Shown: piece after piece, positions 11,023 through 21,974 of the stretch | Layout of the letters: each line of letters opens with the position of its first letter | Numbering within the stretch: position 1 is the first letter of the stretch | Origin: Acephala macrosclerotiorum | Taxonomy: Eukaryota; Ascomycota; Leotiomycetes; Helotiales; Mollisiaceae | Assembly: GCA_014904845.1 (NCBI GenBank) | Contig: MU119723.1 | Span: 1-23,892 of the forward strand | Length of the DNA: 23,892 nt | Direction of reading: 5' to 3' | Notes under the pieces: generated by a model | Told to the model about the DNA's origin: nothing | The model's input: the letters and a program-made list of their open reading frames with translations, nothing else | The model's database searches: none | Position numbers and translations under genes: made by a program

Positions 11023-12983
11023 TATTATTAATAAAATTTTATTATTTTTTTAATTTTTTTGAAATTCGTAAAATATTTTTTACGTTTTAATATTTGTACG
11101 AATTTAATAATCGATAAATATTCGAAATACTTATATAATCGTTTGAGTTTTATTTCAATTAAATAATAAATAATAAAATCGATTTTTATTATAAAAATTT
11201 TATAATTACTATAAATTAAATTTTCAAATAAATTAAATAATATTTAAAAATATTTAAATATTTTAATAATAAATATATATTATTTATTTTAAATAAATAT
11301 ATTATTGAAATTATTGAATTTAATTTGTAATTTATTTATATTTTAAAAATAAAATAAAAAAAGTACGTTTATTAGAATTACGTAAAACGTAATACGTTTA
11401 ATTAATATATTAATATCGATAATTTTAAAAAATAAAATTTTATCGATTTCAAATTTAATTATTATTTTTTTAATTTTGAATTCGTTTAATTTAACGTTTC
11501 GAATTCGTTAAAAAATTAAATACTAATTTTTATTAGTAATAAATCGTTAAACAATACTAATATTAATTATAATATTTATAAAAACGTTTAATATATAACA
11601 ATTTATTAAATACGTTTTTATATTAATAAATATTGAAAACGATTTCAATTATATTATAATATTCGATATTATATAATAAATTGATTAACGATTAAATAAT
11701 TCGATAATTTTAAATCTATTAATCGTATTGTAAAATATTATAAAATAATTAATCGATTGTACGATATTATTTTCGAGTAAATTTTTTTTTTTTAATAATT
11801 TTAACGAAAAATTGTTTGTATTTTTTAACGATATTAAAATTTAATTTTTCGAATTTAATTACGAATTAAATTATTTTGTTTTTATCGAACTATTTCAATT
11901 TTTTAAAGTCGTTGTATACTTTTTTTTTTTTTTTAGCGTATAATAAATTTTTTTTTTCGCATTAATATATTATTGATTTTTTATAATTAATTCGATCGTT
12001 ATATTAAATATTTTTATTAAAATATTTATAGTCTACGAAATATAATTCGCTCGTATTTCAATAGATTTTCTTTTTTTCGATTATAAAAATTTTAAAAACT
12101 ATTTTTATTTTTATTTAAAATAAAATCGCGTTATAAACGTTTTTATATACGATTTAAACATTCGATAAAAATCGAAAAAGTATTTAATAATATTTTAATA
12201 CGCTTTAATAAATATAATAAAATTTATTTTATATAATAGTTTTTATTCGTATATTCGAGTGTAAATTAAATTGTTTTTAGATTAATTTTTAATATAGTAT
12301 TTCGAAATATTTAAAAATCGTTTTATTTAAATTTTATATTCGAATTATAATAAATATAATCGTATTTTATTAATTAAATATTCGATTTTGACGTTTTTTG
12401 ATCTCGAAATTCGATTTTACAATTTCGATTATTTTATTAAAAGAAATTATTTTTTAACGAGTTTCTAATAATAGAATTTATTAGTTTTACTAATAAATAT
12501 AATTGAAAACGCGTCGTAATAATTTCCGAGTTTAATATTTACTTTTAAATATAAATTTTTAAATATTCGTATAAATATATTTAATAAATTTTTATAAGAA
12601 TAATTAATTCTCTATTGAAATTAAATATTGTTTAATTTTCGCGATTGAAATTATATATTAATCGATTAAAGTTTTTTGATAATTTTTCAATTTTTAATAA
12701 TAATAAAAACGATAAATTTTATTTCAAATTTTCGTTTTTTAATAATAAATTTAATAATAATATTTTATTGTATTTTTAAAATTGTTTTTAAAGTATTATA
12801 CGTTCGAATAATATTATTTACTTTATAAAAAGTTTTATAGTAAATTTTAATAATTAAAAAAAAAATTCAAAAGTACTAATATTATTTTTTTAATTTTTTC
12901 AATAAAAATAATAAAAAACGTTAATTTTCGAGTTTATTTTATTTTTAAATCGATCGTATTTTTTTATAAATTAAAGTTTTTTA
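11023..12983. repeat. 1,961 bp block, second copy (probable artefact)
   Basis: This is an apparently exact copy of 9052-11012. Sequence that continues past the block (12984 onward) lines up with element 2: the CAT/CAA-TAGTAATTCG anchor at 13384 and 21265 has a corrected offset near 9852, and the right LTR near 9997. Both fit only if one copy is removed. A true tandem duplication in a RIP-active genome should also have accumulated differences. I therefore read this copy as the start of the next contig and not as a biological repeat. Confidence 0.9.
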
Positions 12984-13724
12984 TTAAATTTATTTTTACG
13001 ATTTTTTTATGTGATTATTTTGATTGTTTTTTCTCATTTGCAATATTTATTAATATTTTTAAAATTTTAATAAATCGTTTTTTCGATATTTATATTTTAT
13101 TTATTTGTAAAATTTTATATAATTTTCTTTTCGTATTTTTATTTATTTTTTTTTCAAATATTTTTTTTATTTATTTTAAAAATATTTTTTTATATTTTAT
13201 TTATAATTTATAGTCTCGATTATTTTTTATTTTAAAATTTTATATTTATTTTAATATATATTATATTGAATCAAAAAATAATAAAAATAATAAAAAAGTT
13301 TTTTTTTAATTAAAATTATATTTTAAAAAAAATAATCGTATTTTCAAAGAATATTTTATTAAATTGTATCGTATTCGATAAACATAGTAATTCGACGAGT
13401 TTTCGTATTGAACTCGTTAAAATTGTTTTAAAATTATTTAACAAATTATAATAAAATATTTATTATTAATACGCGATAAAACGTAAAATAGAAAATTAAT
13501 CAATTTCAAATCGAAAAAAACAAAACAAACGTAAAATCGTAATATTCTTTGAAAATCTAATAATTTTTTTTAATATAAACAAAAATTACTTTTTTTTACG
13601 TTTAATTAAATCAATAAATTGCGTACAATTTAAGTTTTTTTATTTGATCAATTTTATTTAATTATTATTTTTTTGTAAATAATTTTACTATTTTATAATC
13701 GAACGAATTCAATTACTAATTAGT
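12984..13724 (-). other. Element 1 interior next to the right LTR
   Basis: There is no reading frame here. The stretch contains an anchor shared with element 2, TAGTAATTCG followed by TTTCGT/G, at about 13385-13407 and 21266-21286. On the minus-strand reading this would be the leader and start of the coding region, just downstream of the 5' LTR. The tract 13120-13260 is dominated by T, with A/T-only runs. No primer-binding site complementary to a known tRNA can be recognised after so much C-to-T change. Confidence 0.5.
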
Positions 13725-13731
13725 ATTAATA
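13717..13731 (-). other. 15-base motif at inner edge of right LTR, element 1
   Basis: TAATTAGTATTAATA spans the inner boundary of the right terminal repeat. The identical 15 bases occur at 21743-21757 at the same boundary of element 2. On a minus-strand reading this is the 5' LTR end plus the first bases downstream, where the primer-binding site sits. The left repeats (6472, 15970) have a different sequence upstream, as expected if the motif belongs partly to the interior. Confidence 0.5.
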
Positions 13732-13944
13732 CGTTCAAAAACAAATTATAAAATATTAAAATTTTAATTTGATATTAATAATTCAATTTTATTTGTTTTT
13801 TTTTAAAAAAAGTATTTATTTATTTATATAATTAAATAAAATAAATATAAAATTAAAAAATAAATATTAAAACAATTATTATTAAAAATAATAAAAATTA
13901 TAATTCGAAGTATTTAATCGATCGTTTAAATAATCATTTGATTA
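13725..13944 (-). repeat. Right terminal repeat (LTR) of element 1
   Basis: This is the partner of 6472-6691, ungapped over 220 bases with about 18 transitions and 1 transversion. Examples are ACGTTCAAAAAC here against ACGTTTGAAAAC on the left, and CGATCGTTTAAA here against CGATTATTTAAA on the left. Homology fades within about 11 bases after 13944. On the inferred minus-strand orientation this is the 5' LTR and would hold the promoter, but no promoter motif can be separated from the A/T background. Confidence 0.8.
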
Positions 13945-15969
13945 AATTAATAAAATCTTTTATATTTATAATTAAATTACGTATCAAATTAATTTAATAC
14001 GAATTAATAATATTATTATTTAGTTTTATTATAATATATTTAAAAATATTTAAAAATATTAAAAAAAAAAAAATATAATTTTATTTTTTTATATAATAAA
14101 ATCGTTTTAATTATAATAAAAAAAACATTTTTTTAAATGTAAATAAAATTTATTAAAATAAATAAAAAAATTTTAAAAAAAAATAATAAAAAAATAAAAT
14201 TATTACAAATAAAAAAAAAATTTTTAATTAAAAAATCGTTATTATTTTGAAATTTAACGAGTTTTTTTTATTTATTTAATCGTTAAAAAATCGTATATAT
14301 TTATTTTTTCGATTTTATTAAATTTAAAAATACGAATTATAATTTTATTTTATTTTTAATTAATTTATTTAACGAATTCAATATAAATTTAATTATTTAT
14401 ATATTAAAATAAATTTTTTTTTTGAATTAATTTTTTTTATATTGAATAATAAACGTTAAAATATATTTAATTTTATTTACGATTATATTTTTTTTTAATT
14501 TCGATTTTTTTATATTTTCGTTTCGTATTTTTATTTATTTAATTATATACTTTATTTTAATTAAAAGTTTTTTAAATAAAAAATCGAATTTTAATAAATA
14601 AAATAAAATTTTTTATTATAAATTATATAGAATAATATATATTTAATTAATTTATAAATAATTAATAAATAATTTAATCAATTTTTCTTTTTTTATTAAA
14701 ATAATTAATACGATAATAATAAATTAATATTTTTATTTAATTATTTTATTTATTTTCGTATTATATATAAAAATAATAATTAATTTAATTTTTTAATAAT
14801 AATTTTTTTAAATTTGAGTTTTTTATTTAATTTTATATAATTAAAAACATTGTATTTATAAATAATATTATTATAAATAAATTTAATAATTTTTTTAAAA
14901 ATCAGATTTTTTATTAATTTAATTTTAATTTAATTAAAAAAATTCTTTTATATTAATAATTATTATAATTTCTTATAAAATTTTAAACGTTTTTATAATA
15001 CTTTTTTTAATAATATTAATTAATTATTTAATAATAAATATTTTCTTTTTTAATATATTTAAATTTATTATATAATTTAATTATAATTATTATATATTGT
15101 TTTAAATCGTTTAAAATAAATCGAAATAAATAAAATTTAATAAAAGATTTTTATAATATTTTATTTTAAACGTTATAATCGATAAATTTTCGAATTAATT
15201 TATAGAATTTTATTTTTAAAAATTATTTTAATCGTTTTAAAATTGTTAAATATTAAATAATTATTATTATTATTATAATTTAATAATTTATTAATTTTAA
15301 AAAAAGCGATTAATATAATATACGCGAAAAATACGATTAATATTAAAAATTAAAAATTAAAAATATTAAATTTAAAAAAAAAATTTAAATTTAATTTAAT
15401 AATTTAAATAAATATTTTCGTTTTACGTATTTATTTTTAATTATAAATATTTTATTTTTTATTTTTCGATTAATTTTACGTTTTTTAATCGAGATTAAAA
15501 TTATTTTAATATAATTAAATTCGATTACAATAAATTTATTAAATTTTTTTTTTAAATAATTGTTTTTTATTTACAATTTTTTAAATAATTCGTTTATAAT
15601 AATATAAATACTTTTTTTAATATATTTAATTTCAAAGTCGAATAATCGTATTTAAATAAATTAATAAATAATTAAAACGTTAAATTTTTTTATTATTATT
15701 TAATTTAATTAAATAATAAGCGTATTAGTATTTGTTTTAAAAATAAAATAAATATTATATAATTAAAATCGTAATTTACGAAAATATTTTTATTAATTAA
15801 TATCGATATTTAAAATAATTATTTTTATTTATTAATAAAATTATAATAAATTTTATAAAATATTAAAATTTTTATAAATTTATTTTATAAAAATATTTTA
15901 ATAATTTTTTATTTGTTTTTATTTAAAAAATTTGTTTTTTTAATTAATCAATATAATAATTTAATAATT
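13945..15969. other. A/T-saturated spacer between the elements
   Basis: No gene, RNA or element could be recognised in this 2.0 kb. G+C falls sharply right after element 1, especially at 14.0-15.1 kb. Remaining C and G are mostly CpG. It may be an older repeat eroded beyond recognition or intergenic DNA into which mutation spread from the neighbouring repeats; the sequence does not distinguish these. Confidence 0.65.
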
Positions 15970-16193
15970 ATTAATATTATATTAAAAATATCGAATTTAT
16001 TAATAAAACGATTTAAATACACGTAGAATTTTTCTTTGAATTCTAATATGCGTATTGATTTATAATTGATTAAAATTATTTAAAAATCGAAACTCGAAAT
16101 ATATGAATTTTACTTTGAAAGTAAAAATAAAATAATATTAATTATATACGATTTCGAGTCGTACGTAAATATTATGTGATATTTGTTTTGATA
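15970..16193 (-). repeat. Left terminal repeat (LTR) of element 2
   Basis: This segment aligns without gaps to 21751-21974 (offset 5781). By eye there are about 26 transitions and 1 transversion in 224 positions. Some C/G are kept only here (TATGCGTATTGATT against TATACGTATTAATT) and others only in the partner (TATATGAATTTTAC against TATACGAATTTTAT). It may run on to about 16199 (GATATTAGTA), immediately before the T tract. I could not align it with the LTR of element 1, although the lengths are nearly equal. Confidence 0.85.
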
Positions 16194-16199
16194 TTAGTA

Positions 16200-16211
16200 T
16201 TTTTTTTTTTT
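16200..16211 (-). other. T tract, putative polypurine tract of element 2
   Basis: Twelve T residues directly follow GATATTAGTA at the inner end of the left LTR and precede GTAGTAAAAACG. Element 1 has the same layout at 6696-6730. On the minus strand this is an A tract abutting the 3' LTR, as expected for an eroded polypurine tract. Confidence 0.5.
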
Positions 16212-16558
16212 GTAGTAAAAACGTTATCGTTTTCAATAATTTGAATAAATAAAAATATTTTTTTTTTTTTATTATACGTTGTAAATATATAAAATTCATA
16301 GATTTTAATATAAATAAAAATATTAAAAAAATAAAAATTATGTAATTAAATACTAAAAATAATATTAATTTATTAATATTATTTTTAAAATTCGTTAAAA
16401 CTTATAAATTTCGAATTTAAATTTTTTTTTCTATTTTTAATTTAAAATTTTAAATAATAATAATATTAAAAATAAATATTTTTCTATTTTTTTAATGTAT
16501 TTTCTTTTTATTATTTTTTTTTTTTTTATTTTTTTTTTTTCAATTTATTTTTTTATTC

Positions 16559-16714
16559 GTATTTTAAAATAATTAATATTTAAAAACTTTTTCAAAATTT
16601 TATTAAAAATTGATTTTATTATAATATTTATCAAATTATTTTAATTATTAATTTATTTGATTTTTTATAATTTTTTTCGTTTATATAATTATCGTAAAAT
16701 TATAATATTAATTA
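16559..16714 (-). repeat. Element interior, block A (copy in element 2)
   Basis: Counterpart of 7045-7200 in element 1, at offset 9514, with CGTTTATATAATT at 16678 as the clearest anchor. Similarity continues weakly to the right, where ATACTCGTAAAA occurs in both copies (about 7208 and 16752). Confidence 0.6.
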
Positions 16715-17630
16715 TTAAATGCTTTTTTTTGATTATTTCGAGTTTGATTAAATACTCGTAAAATAAATACGAATCGATATATACGATTATTAAAGTATTA
16801 AAAAAATCGAATTATTTTATAATTATATTTACAATAAATTTAATTATTATTATTATTATATCGATTTTTTTTATTATTTTATATATTTTTAAAATTAGTA
16901 TATTTTTAATAATTCGTTTATTTTTAATAAAATTATAATAAATAAATAAAAATTTAATTTTGAATTTTTTATTATTTTTTTTATTTTGATTTGTAAAAAT
17001 AATTTTATATTCAATTTAAAAATTAAAATTTTTATTATTTGTAAATAATTTGTCGATAAAAATAAAAGATTTTACTATTGATAAATTTATAATAATATAT
17101 TTAAATTTTCGATTTAAATTTTTAATTTTTTATTTCAATTTTTTATTTAATATAATAATTTTATTTTGAATTAAATTTTAATATTAAATAATAATAAATA
17201 AATTGAAAACTATTTTGAATTAATAAATTATAATAATATAATTATTTCAAATATATTATTTTTTATATTTAATTTATATATTTAATAATTTGAAATTTAT
17301 TAATTTGAATTTCTTATTTTGATTTTTTTATTATAATTAAATTATTTTTTTATATTAAATTAATATATAATTATTAAAAATCAATAAAAATTTTAATATA
17401 AAAATTGTTTTAAATTTTACTACGAATTTAATTTTTTTGAATTAATTTTTCTTAAAATTAAAATTTTTTTTTTTATTAATATAAATGTATCGTTTATTTA
17501 TATTTTAATAAATATATAAATATTTATTATTGAAAATTAATTATCGATTATATATATATTTATATAATATTACGAAATTATATTTTAATTGTTTTATTTA
17601 AAAATTGAATTAAAAAAAATATTAATACAA

Positions 17631-17883
17631 TAATAATTCGTTAATTAATTTTTTAAATAATCGAAAATTATATAAAAAAAAAAATTTTTTATTATTATAT
17701 TTTTAAATTATTAATTTTAATTTTTCATACGAATTATTAATATTATTTTTTTTAATTTTATTAATTAGTTTTAAATTGAAAATACGAACGTTAATATATT
17801 TAATAAAATCGAATTTAATAAATTGAAAAACTTTTTTTTATAATTAAATTATTAATTTTTTTTTATTAAAAATTTTCGAATAA
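17631..17883 (-). repeat. Element interior, block B (copy in element 2)
   Basis: Counterpart of 8259-8514. It shares TAATAATTCGTTAATTAA at the left and CGAATAA at the right, and the intervening sequence aligns with many C/T and G/A differences. This copy has lost CpG sites that element 1 keeps, such as the ACGCGT core near 8275. Confidence 0.65.
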
Positions 17884-19313
17884 TATTTTAAATATAATAA
17901 TTACACTTTTTTTTGTAGTTTTAATAAGAATTTTTTATCGATTTTTTTTTTATTTATTATAAATATTATAAATATTTTATTTTTATTTTTAATAATAATA
18001 ATAAATATATTATTGAGATTTTTATTATTATTTTCGTTTTTAGCGAATTAATAATACTTATTTCATTGTAATTTTTTATCGAATAATTTTTTATTATTAC
18101 GTAATTTTTTTGATCGTTTTTAATCGTATTATTCTATTAATAATTTATTGTTTAAATTTTTTTAATTTAATTTATCGAACGAAAAAAATATAAAAAATAG
18201 TTTTTCGTTAATAATTTTTTTATAAAACATTTTTTTTATATAGTATAATTTGATTATCGTCGAATGAAATTTAATCGATTTATAAAATATATTAATTATA
18301 TATATTTTTTTATTCGTTACTAATAATTTGTATAATTTTTTTCAATTTTTTTTTTTTATTAAATACGTATATTCGAAAAAATTAATAAATTTAAAATAAA
18401 TTTTATATTTAAAATATTTTTTATTGTAAACGTATTTGTAATTTAACGTTTAACGTATAAACGTCGTATTTTTTTAATAATTACGCGAATTGTTTTAATT
18501 TTTTTAATTATTAATAAAAATAATACGTTTTTAATAATTATTTTAAAATATATTTTAAAAATTAATAATATTCATACAATTTTATTTGATTTTATTAAAT
18601 CGTTTATTATTTTGATTATTATTTATAGAATTAGTTTATTATTAATTTATTTATTAATAAAATCGTTTCAAATAATTTTATAAACTCGTTATAATAAAAT
18701 GTAATATTTTTTTTATTTTTTTTATATTATTATTAATTTCAATAAATATTTTTTTGATTTTAATTATTATTATTTTCGTATATTATTGAAATTCTATAAA
18801 CGAAATTTTTTTTTTTACGTTATAAATAAAATAATTCGATAATTTTTAATATATATTAATTTAATATATTTAAAAAGTATTTTATATTATTTTTATAAAT
18901 ATATTTTTTAAAAATTTAATTATTTAAAATATTATTATTAAATTTATTATTTATAATATTAATTTTCTATTTAAATATAAAATATTAATAATAATAAAAT
19001 AATTAAATTTATAATTATTTTATAAAGTAAATTTGAAATTTTTAAATAATTTATTATATATTTAATAATAATAATAATATTTAATAAAATATTAAATATA
19101 TTTAATATTTATATTGTAATTTATACGTTGAAAAGTTTTTAATAAACGTCGTACTAATAAATATTCGAATCGTTAATATAATTATTATAATTCGATTTTA
19201 ATAAAATAATTTTAAATTTCAATTTTTTTTTATTAATATAATAATATTTATAAGTAGTTTTATTTTCGTACGATTAAAATAATTTTATTTTTTTGAATTA
19301 AAACGTTTTTAAA
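17884..19313 (-). other. Element 2 interior with ~600 bp length excess
   Basis: The equivalent interval in element 1 is 8515-9338, only about 0.82 kb against 1.43 kb here. The offset between the elements rises from about 9370 to 9975 across this interval. Possible reasons are an insertion here or a deletion in element 1. A CpG-dense spot at 18430-18485 lies within it, including ACGTTTA-ACGTA-TAAACGT at 18446-18464, a perfect 7-base stem with a 5-base loop. No inserted element with clear ends could be identified. Confidence 0.5.
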
Positions 19314-19407
19314 ATTATTGAATTTAATTTTTATTTTATTTATATTTTAAATATAAAATAAAAATAATATATTTATAAAAACGACGTAAAATACAATAAT
19401 ATTTAAT
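19314..19407 (-). repeat. Element interior, block C (copy in element 2)
   Basis: Counterpart of 9339-9431 at offset 9975. Only one equivalent exists in element 2, whereas element 1 as assembled shows two (9339 and 11310). This supports the view that the second block in element 1 is artificial. Confidence 0.7.
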
Positions 19408-21204
19408 GAGATATTAATTTGAATTATTTTTTGTAATAATATAATTTTTTTATTAAATCAAATTTATAAATATTAATTATTAATATATTTAATTAAATTT
19501 TATTATCGATTTTTTATAGTACTTAAAATTGTAATTAATCGATAATTAATATTTTTATAATATTGTTATTTAATATTATTTTTTGAAAATTTTTAAATAA
19601 ATATCGATTTTTAAACGTAAATATTAAATTTTTTTCGAATTATTATAATATTATAATCGATAATATATTAAATATATTATCGAAATTTAAAATATATTTA
19701 TTATTGTTTTTTTATTATATATTTTATTAATTAATAATTATAATTTATATAATAATTATTATTATTTCAAAATAGTTTTTTATTTTTTTTATTGAATTAA
19801 AAAAATTAAAAAATTGAAATTAATTTGTATTTATATTTTTTATCGCGTTTTTCGTATATTTAATCGATTTAATTTTAATCGATTTTATTATAATTTTTTT
19901 AATTTCTTTTTTAAAAATTATTATTATATTATTATACTTTTTATAAACGTATTATAATATCGATTACGAATTGTAATTTAATATAAACGCTTTAAATATA
20001 TTTATAAATTTATAAAATATAAAATTACATTTTTTAATATTTTTATAAATATTAATAATTTAATTTCAAAAATTGTATTTTATATAATATTCGCTCGATA
20101 AATTACATTGAATTTATTAAAATTAATTGAAAAATAATTAAAAATATTTTAATTTTCAATTAATTAATAATAATAATTCGTAATAATATAATTTTTTTTT
20201 ATAAAAATATATATAATTATCGATTTTCGTTCGTTTTAAAATACATTCGAATTATATTTATTATTATTATAAAATTATAATTTGTTTTCACGATTTTATC
20301 ATAATAAAATAAACTCGTACAATTTTTAAATATAATAAAAAATATTTTATTGTATTAGTTTTTTAATAATTTAATTTTAAAATAATAATCGTAAAAAATT
20401 TGTAATTTAATATTAAAAATATTAAATAATTTTTTATTGTATTTTTTATTATTATTAATATATATTTTTATTAAATTCGTAAACGATTTTATTAATATAT
20501 TTTATAGAGATTGAAAATTGTTATATTGAAAATTATTATTTAATTAAGTATTTTAATTAAAATTTATATTTTTTTAATTTTATAAATTATTTTATTAGTA
20601 TATTAATTAGTAAAATTATCGATTTAAAAATTGAATATTTAAAAATCATATATTTTAATATTATATATTCGAATTTCGAATTTCGTAAAATTAAATATTT
20701 AAAATATTTAAAATTTAAAAACGTTATAATTGTAAAAATAAATTATTTTAAAAAATATTATTATTTCGAGCGATTTTATTTTAAATATTATTCGAATTTT
20801 ATTTACAGTAATTATAAAATTTATTTTTATTTATTAATTAATTTATTATTTTTTTTTCAATTTATTTATACTATTTTTTTTCGTTTATAATAATTTTTTC
20901 GAGTATTTTCGTAATTCGTTTTTCGTTTTTCAATAATTATATTTTTTATTCGCGTAAAATATTTTATAATTTTCAAATAAAAATTAATATTTTTTTAAAA
21001 AATGTATTTTTTATTTATTTTTTGAAATTATTTTTAAAATATTTTTATATAATATAATTTATATATTTATTTTATTTATAGTATATAATATTAAATACAA
21101 TAAATATATCGATTATTATTTTGTTTAAATTTTTATTTTTTTAAATATTATTTCGAAAAATAAAAAATAATTAATTTTATAAATAGTTTTATAAGTAATT
21201 TGAG

Positions 21205-21268
21205 CGTTTTCAATAAACGTTTAATTGAACGTTTACAATAAACGTTTTTATAAAACGTTTTTCAATAG
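21205..21268. repeat. 13-bp minisatellite, five units
   Basis: Five consecutive units start with CG at 21205, 21218, 21230, 21243 and 21256, a period of 13, 12, 13 and 13 bases. The units read CGTTTTCAATAAA, CGTTTAATTGAA, CGTTTACAATAAA, CGTTTTTATAAAA and CGTTTTTCAATAG. The array lies in element 2 just left of the TAGTAATTCG anchor shared with element 1. The corresponding place in element 1 (about 13330-13384) shows no such array, so it looks like a local expansion in one copy. Function is unknown. Confidence 0.8.
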
Positions 21269-21742
21269 TAATTCGTAGAAATTTCGTGTAATCGTAATAT
21301 TATATCGATATATTATTTTATTAATTGATTGGAAATTATAAAGTGTAAATATAATCAAAATAAAAAATAAAAAATAATAAAATAATATCGATTTAATATA
21401 ATACTTAAAATCAAATAATAAATATAATAATTCAATTAATTATTTAATTAAACTTTTCGTAAAATAATATTATTTTACGTAATAAATACAAATTTGAATT
21501 GATTATTTAAAAATACGAATTTTTTTATAATTAATCTTTTTAAATTCTCGAAAAATAATTAAATATTTTATTTTTATTTCTATAAAAAAAAATAATAAAA
21601 CTTTTTTATAATTCGATAATATTTAATAATATTCGATCGAGATTTTTTAGTACTTTTTATAATAAATTTATTAACATTTTTAATTTATTGTATTTCGTTT
21701 TTTTTAATAAATTTTTATTAATTTGTAATTAAAAACAACTAT

Positions 21743-21757
21743 TAATTAGTATTAATA
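21743..21757 (-). other. 15-base motif at inner edge of right LTR, element 2
   Basis: TAATTAGTATTAATA crosses the inner boundary of the right LTR exactly as at 13717-13731 in element 1. On the minus-strand reading it covers the 5' LTR end and the start of the primer-binding region. The tRNA primer cannot be identified. Confidence 0.5.
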
Positions 21758-21974
21758 TCGTATTAAAAATATCGAATTTATTAATAAAACGATTTAAACG
21801 TATATAGAATTTTTTTTTGAATTTTAATATACGTATTAATTTATAATTAATTAAAATTATTTAAAAAATGAAATTCGAAATATACGAATTTTATTTCGAA
21901 AATAAAAATAAAATAATACTAATTATATACGATTTCAAATCGCACGTAAATATTATATAATATTTATTTCGATA
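21751..21974 (-). repeat. Right terminal repeat (LTR) of element 2
   Basis: Partner of 15970-16193, ungapped over 224 bases with about 26 transitions and 1 transversion. Similarity may continue for six more bases to 21980 (GATAATAATA against GATATTAGTA on the left). By the inferred orientation this is the 5' LTR. Confidence 0.85.

Larger units (their letters stand above)
6472..13944 (-). mobile_element. Degenerate LTR-retrotransposon-like element 1
   Basis: The call rests on ~220 bp direct terminal repeats at both ends (6472-6691 and 13725-13944), a 13-T tract just inside the left repeat, and an interior that aligns in order with a second element at 15970-21974. Apparent length is 7.47 kb. 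It includes 1,971 bp from a duplicated block plus N gap that looks artificial, so the real length is about 5.5 kb. The T tract would be a polypurine tract on the minus strand, hence the strand call, which is an inference. No gag or pol frame survives and no protein motif could be read, so the superfamily (Ty3-like, Ty1-like or other) is unknown. Ends may extend up to ~14 bp further right. Target-site duplications were not resolved. The 9.4-11.0 kb part is the least eroded DNA of the window. Confidence 0.7.
15970..21974 (-). mobile_element. Degenerate LTR-retrotransposon-like element 2
   Basis: This 6.0 kb element is bounded by ~224 bp direct repeats (15970-16193 and 21751-21974), with a T tract at 16200-16211 just inside the left one. 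Interior blocks match element 1 in the same order and orientation: 16559-16714, 17631-17883, 19314-19407 and about 21265-21286. Between blocks B and C it is about 600 bp longer than element 1 (17884-19313 against 8515-9338), so one copy has an insertion or the other a deletion. G+C of the interior is lower than in element 1, pointing to heavier erosion. No gag or pol frame survives. Strand is inferred from the T tract only. Target-site duplications are not resolved. Confidence 0.7.

Noticed and set aside
9052..12983. Biological tandem duplication or a CRISPR-like or satellite array
   Set aside because: There are only two copies, they are apparently identical, an N gap lies exactly between them, and the second element shows a single copy. 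An assembly artefact explains all of this.
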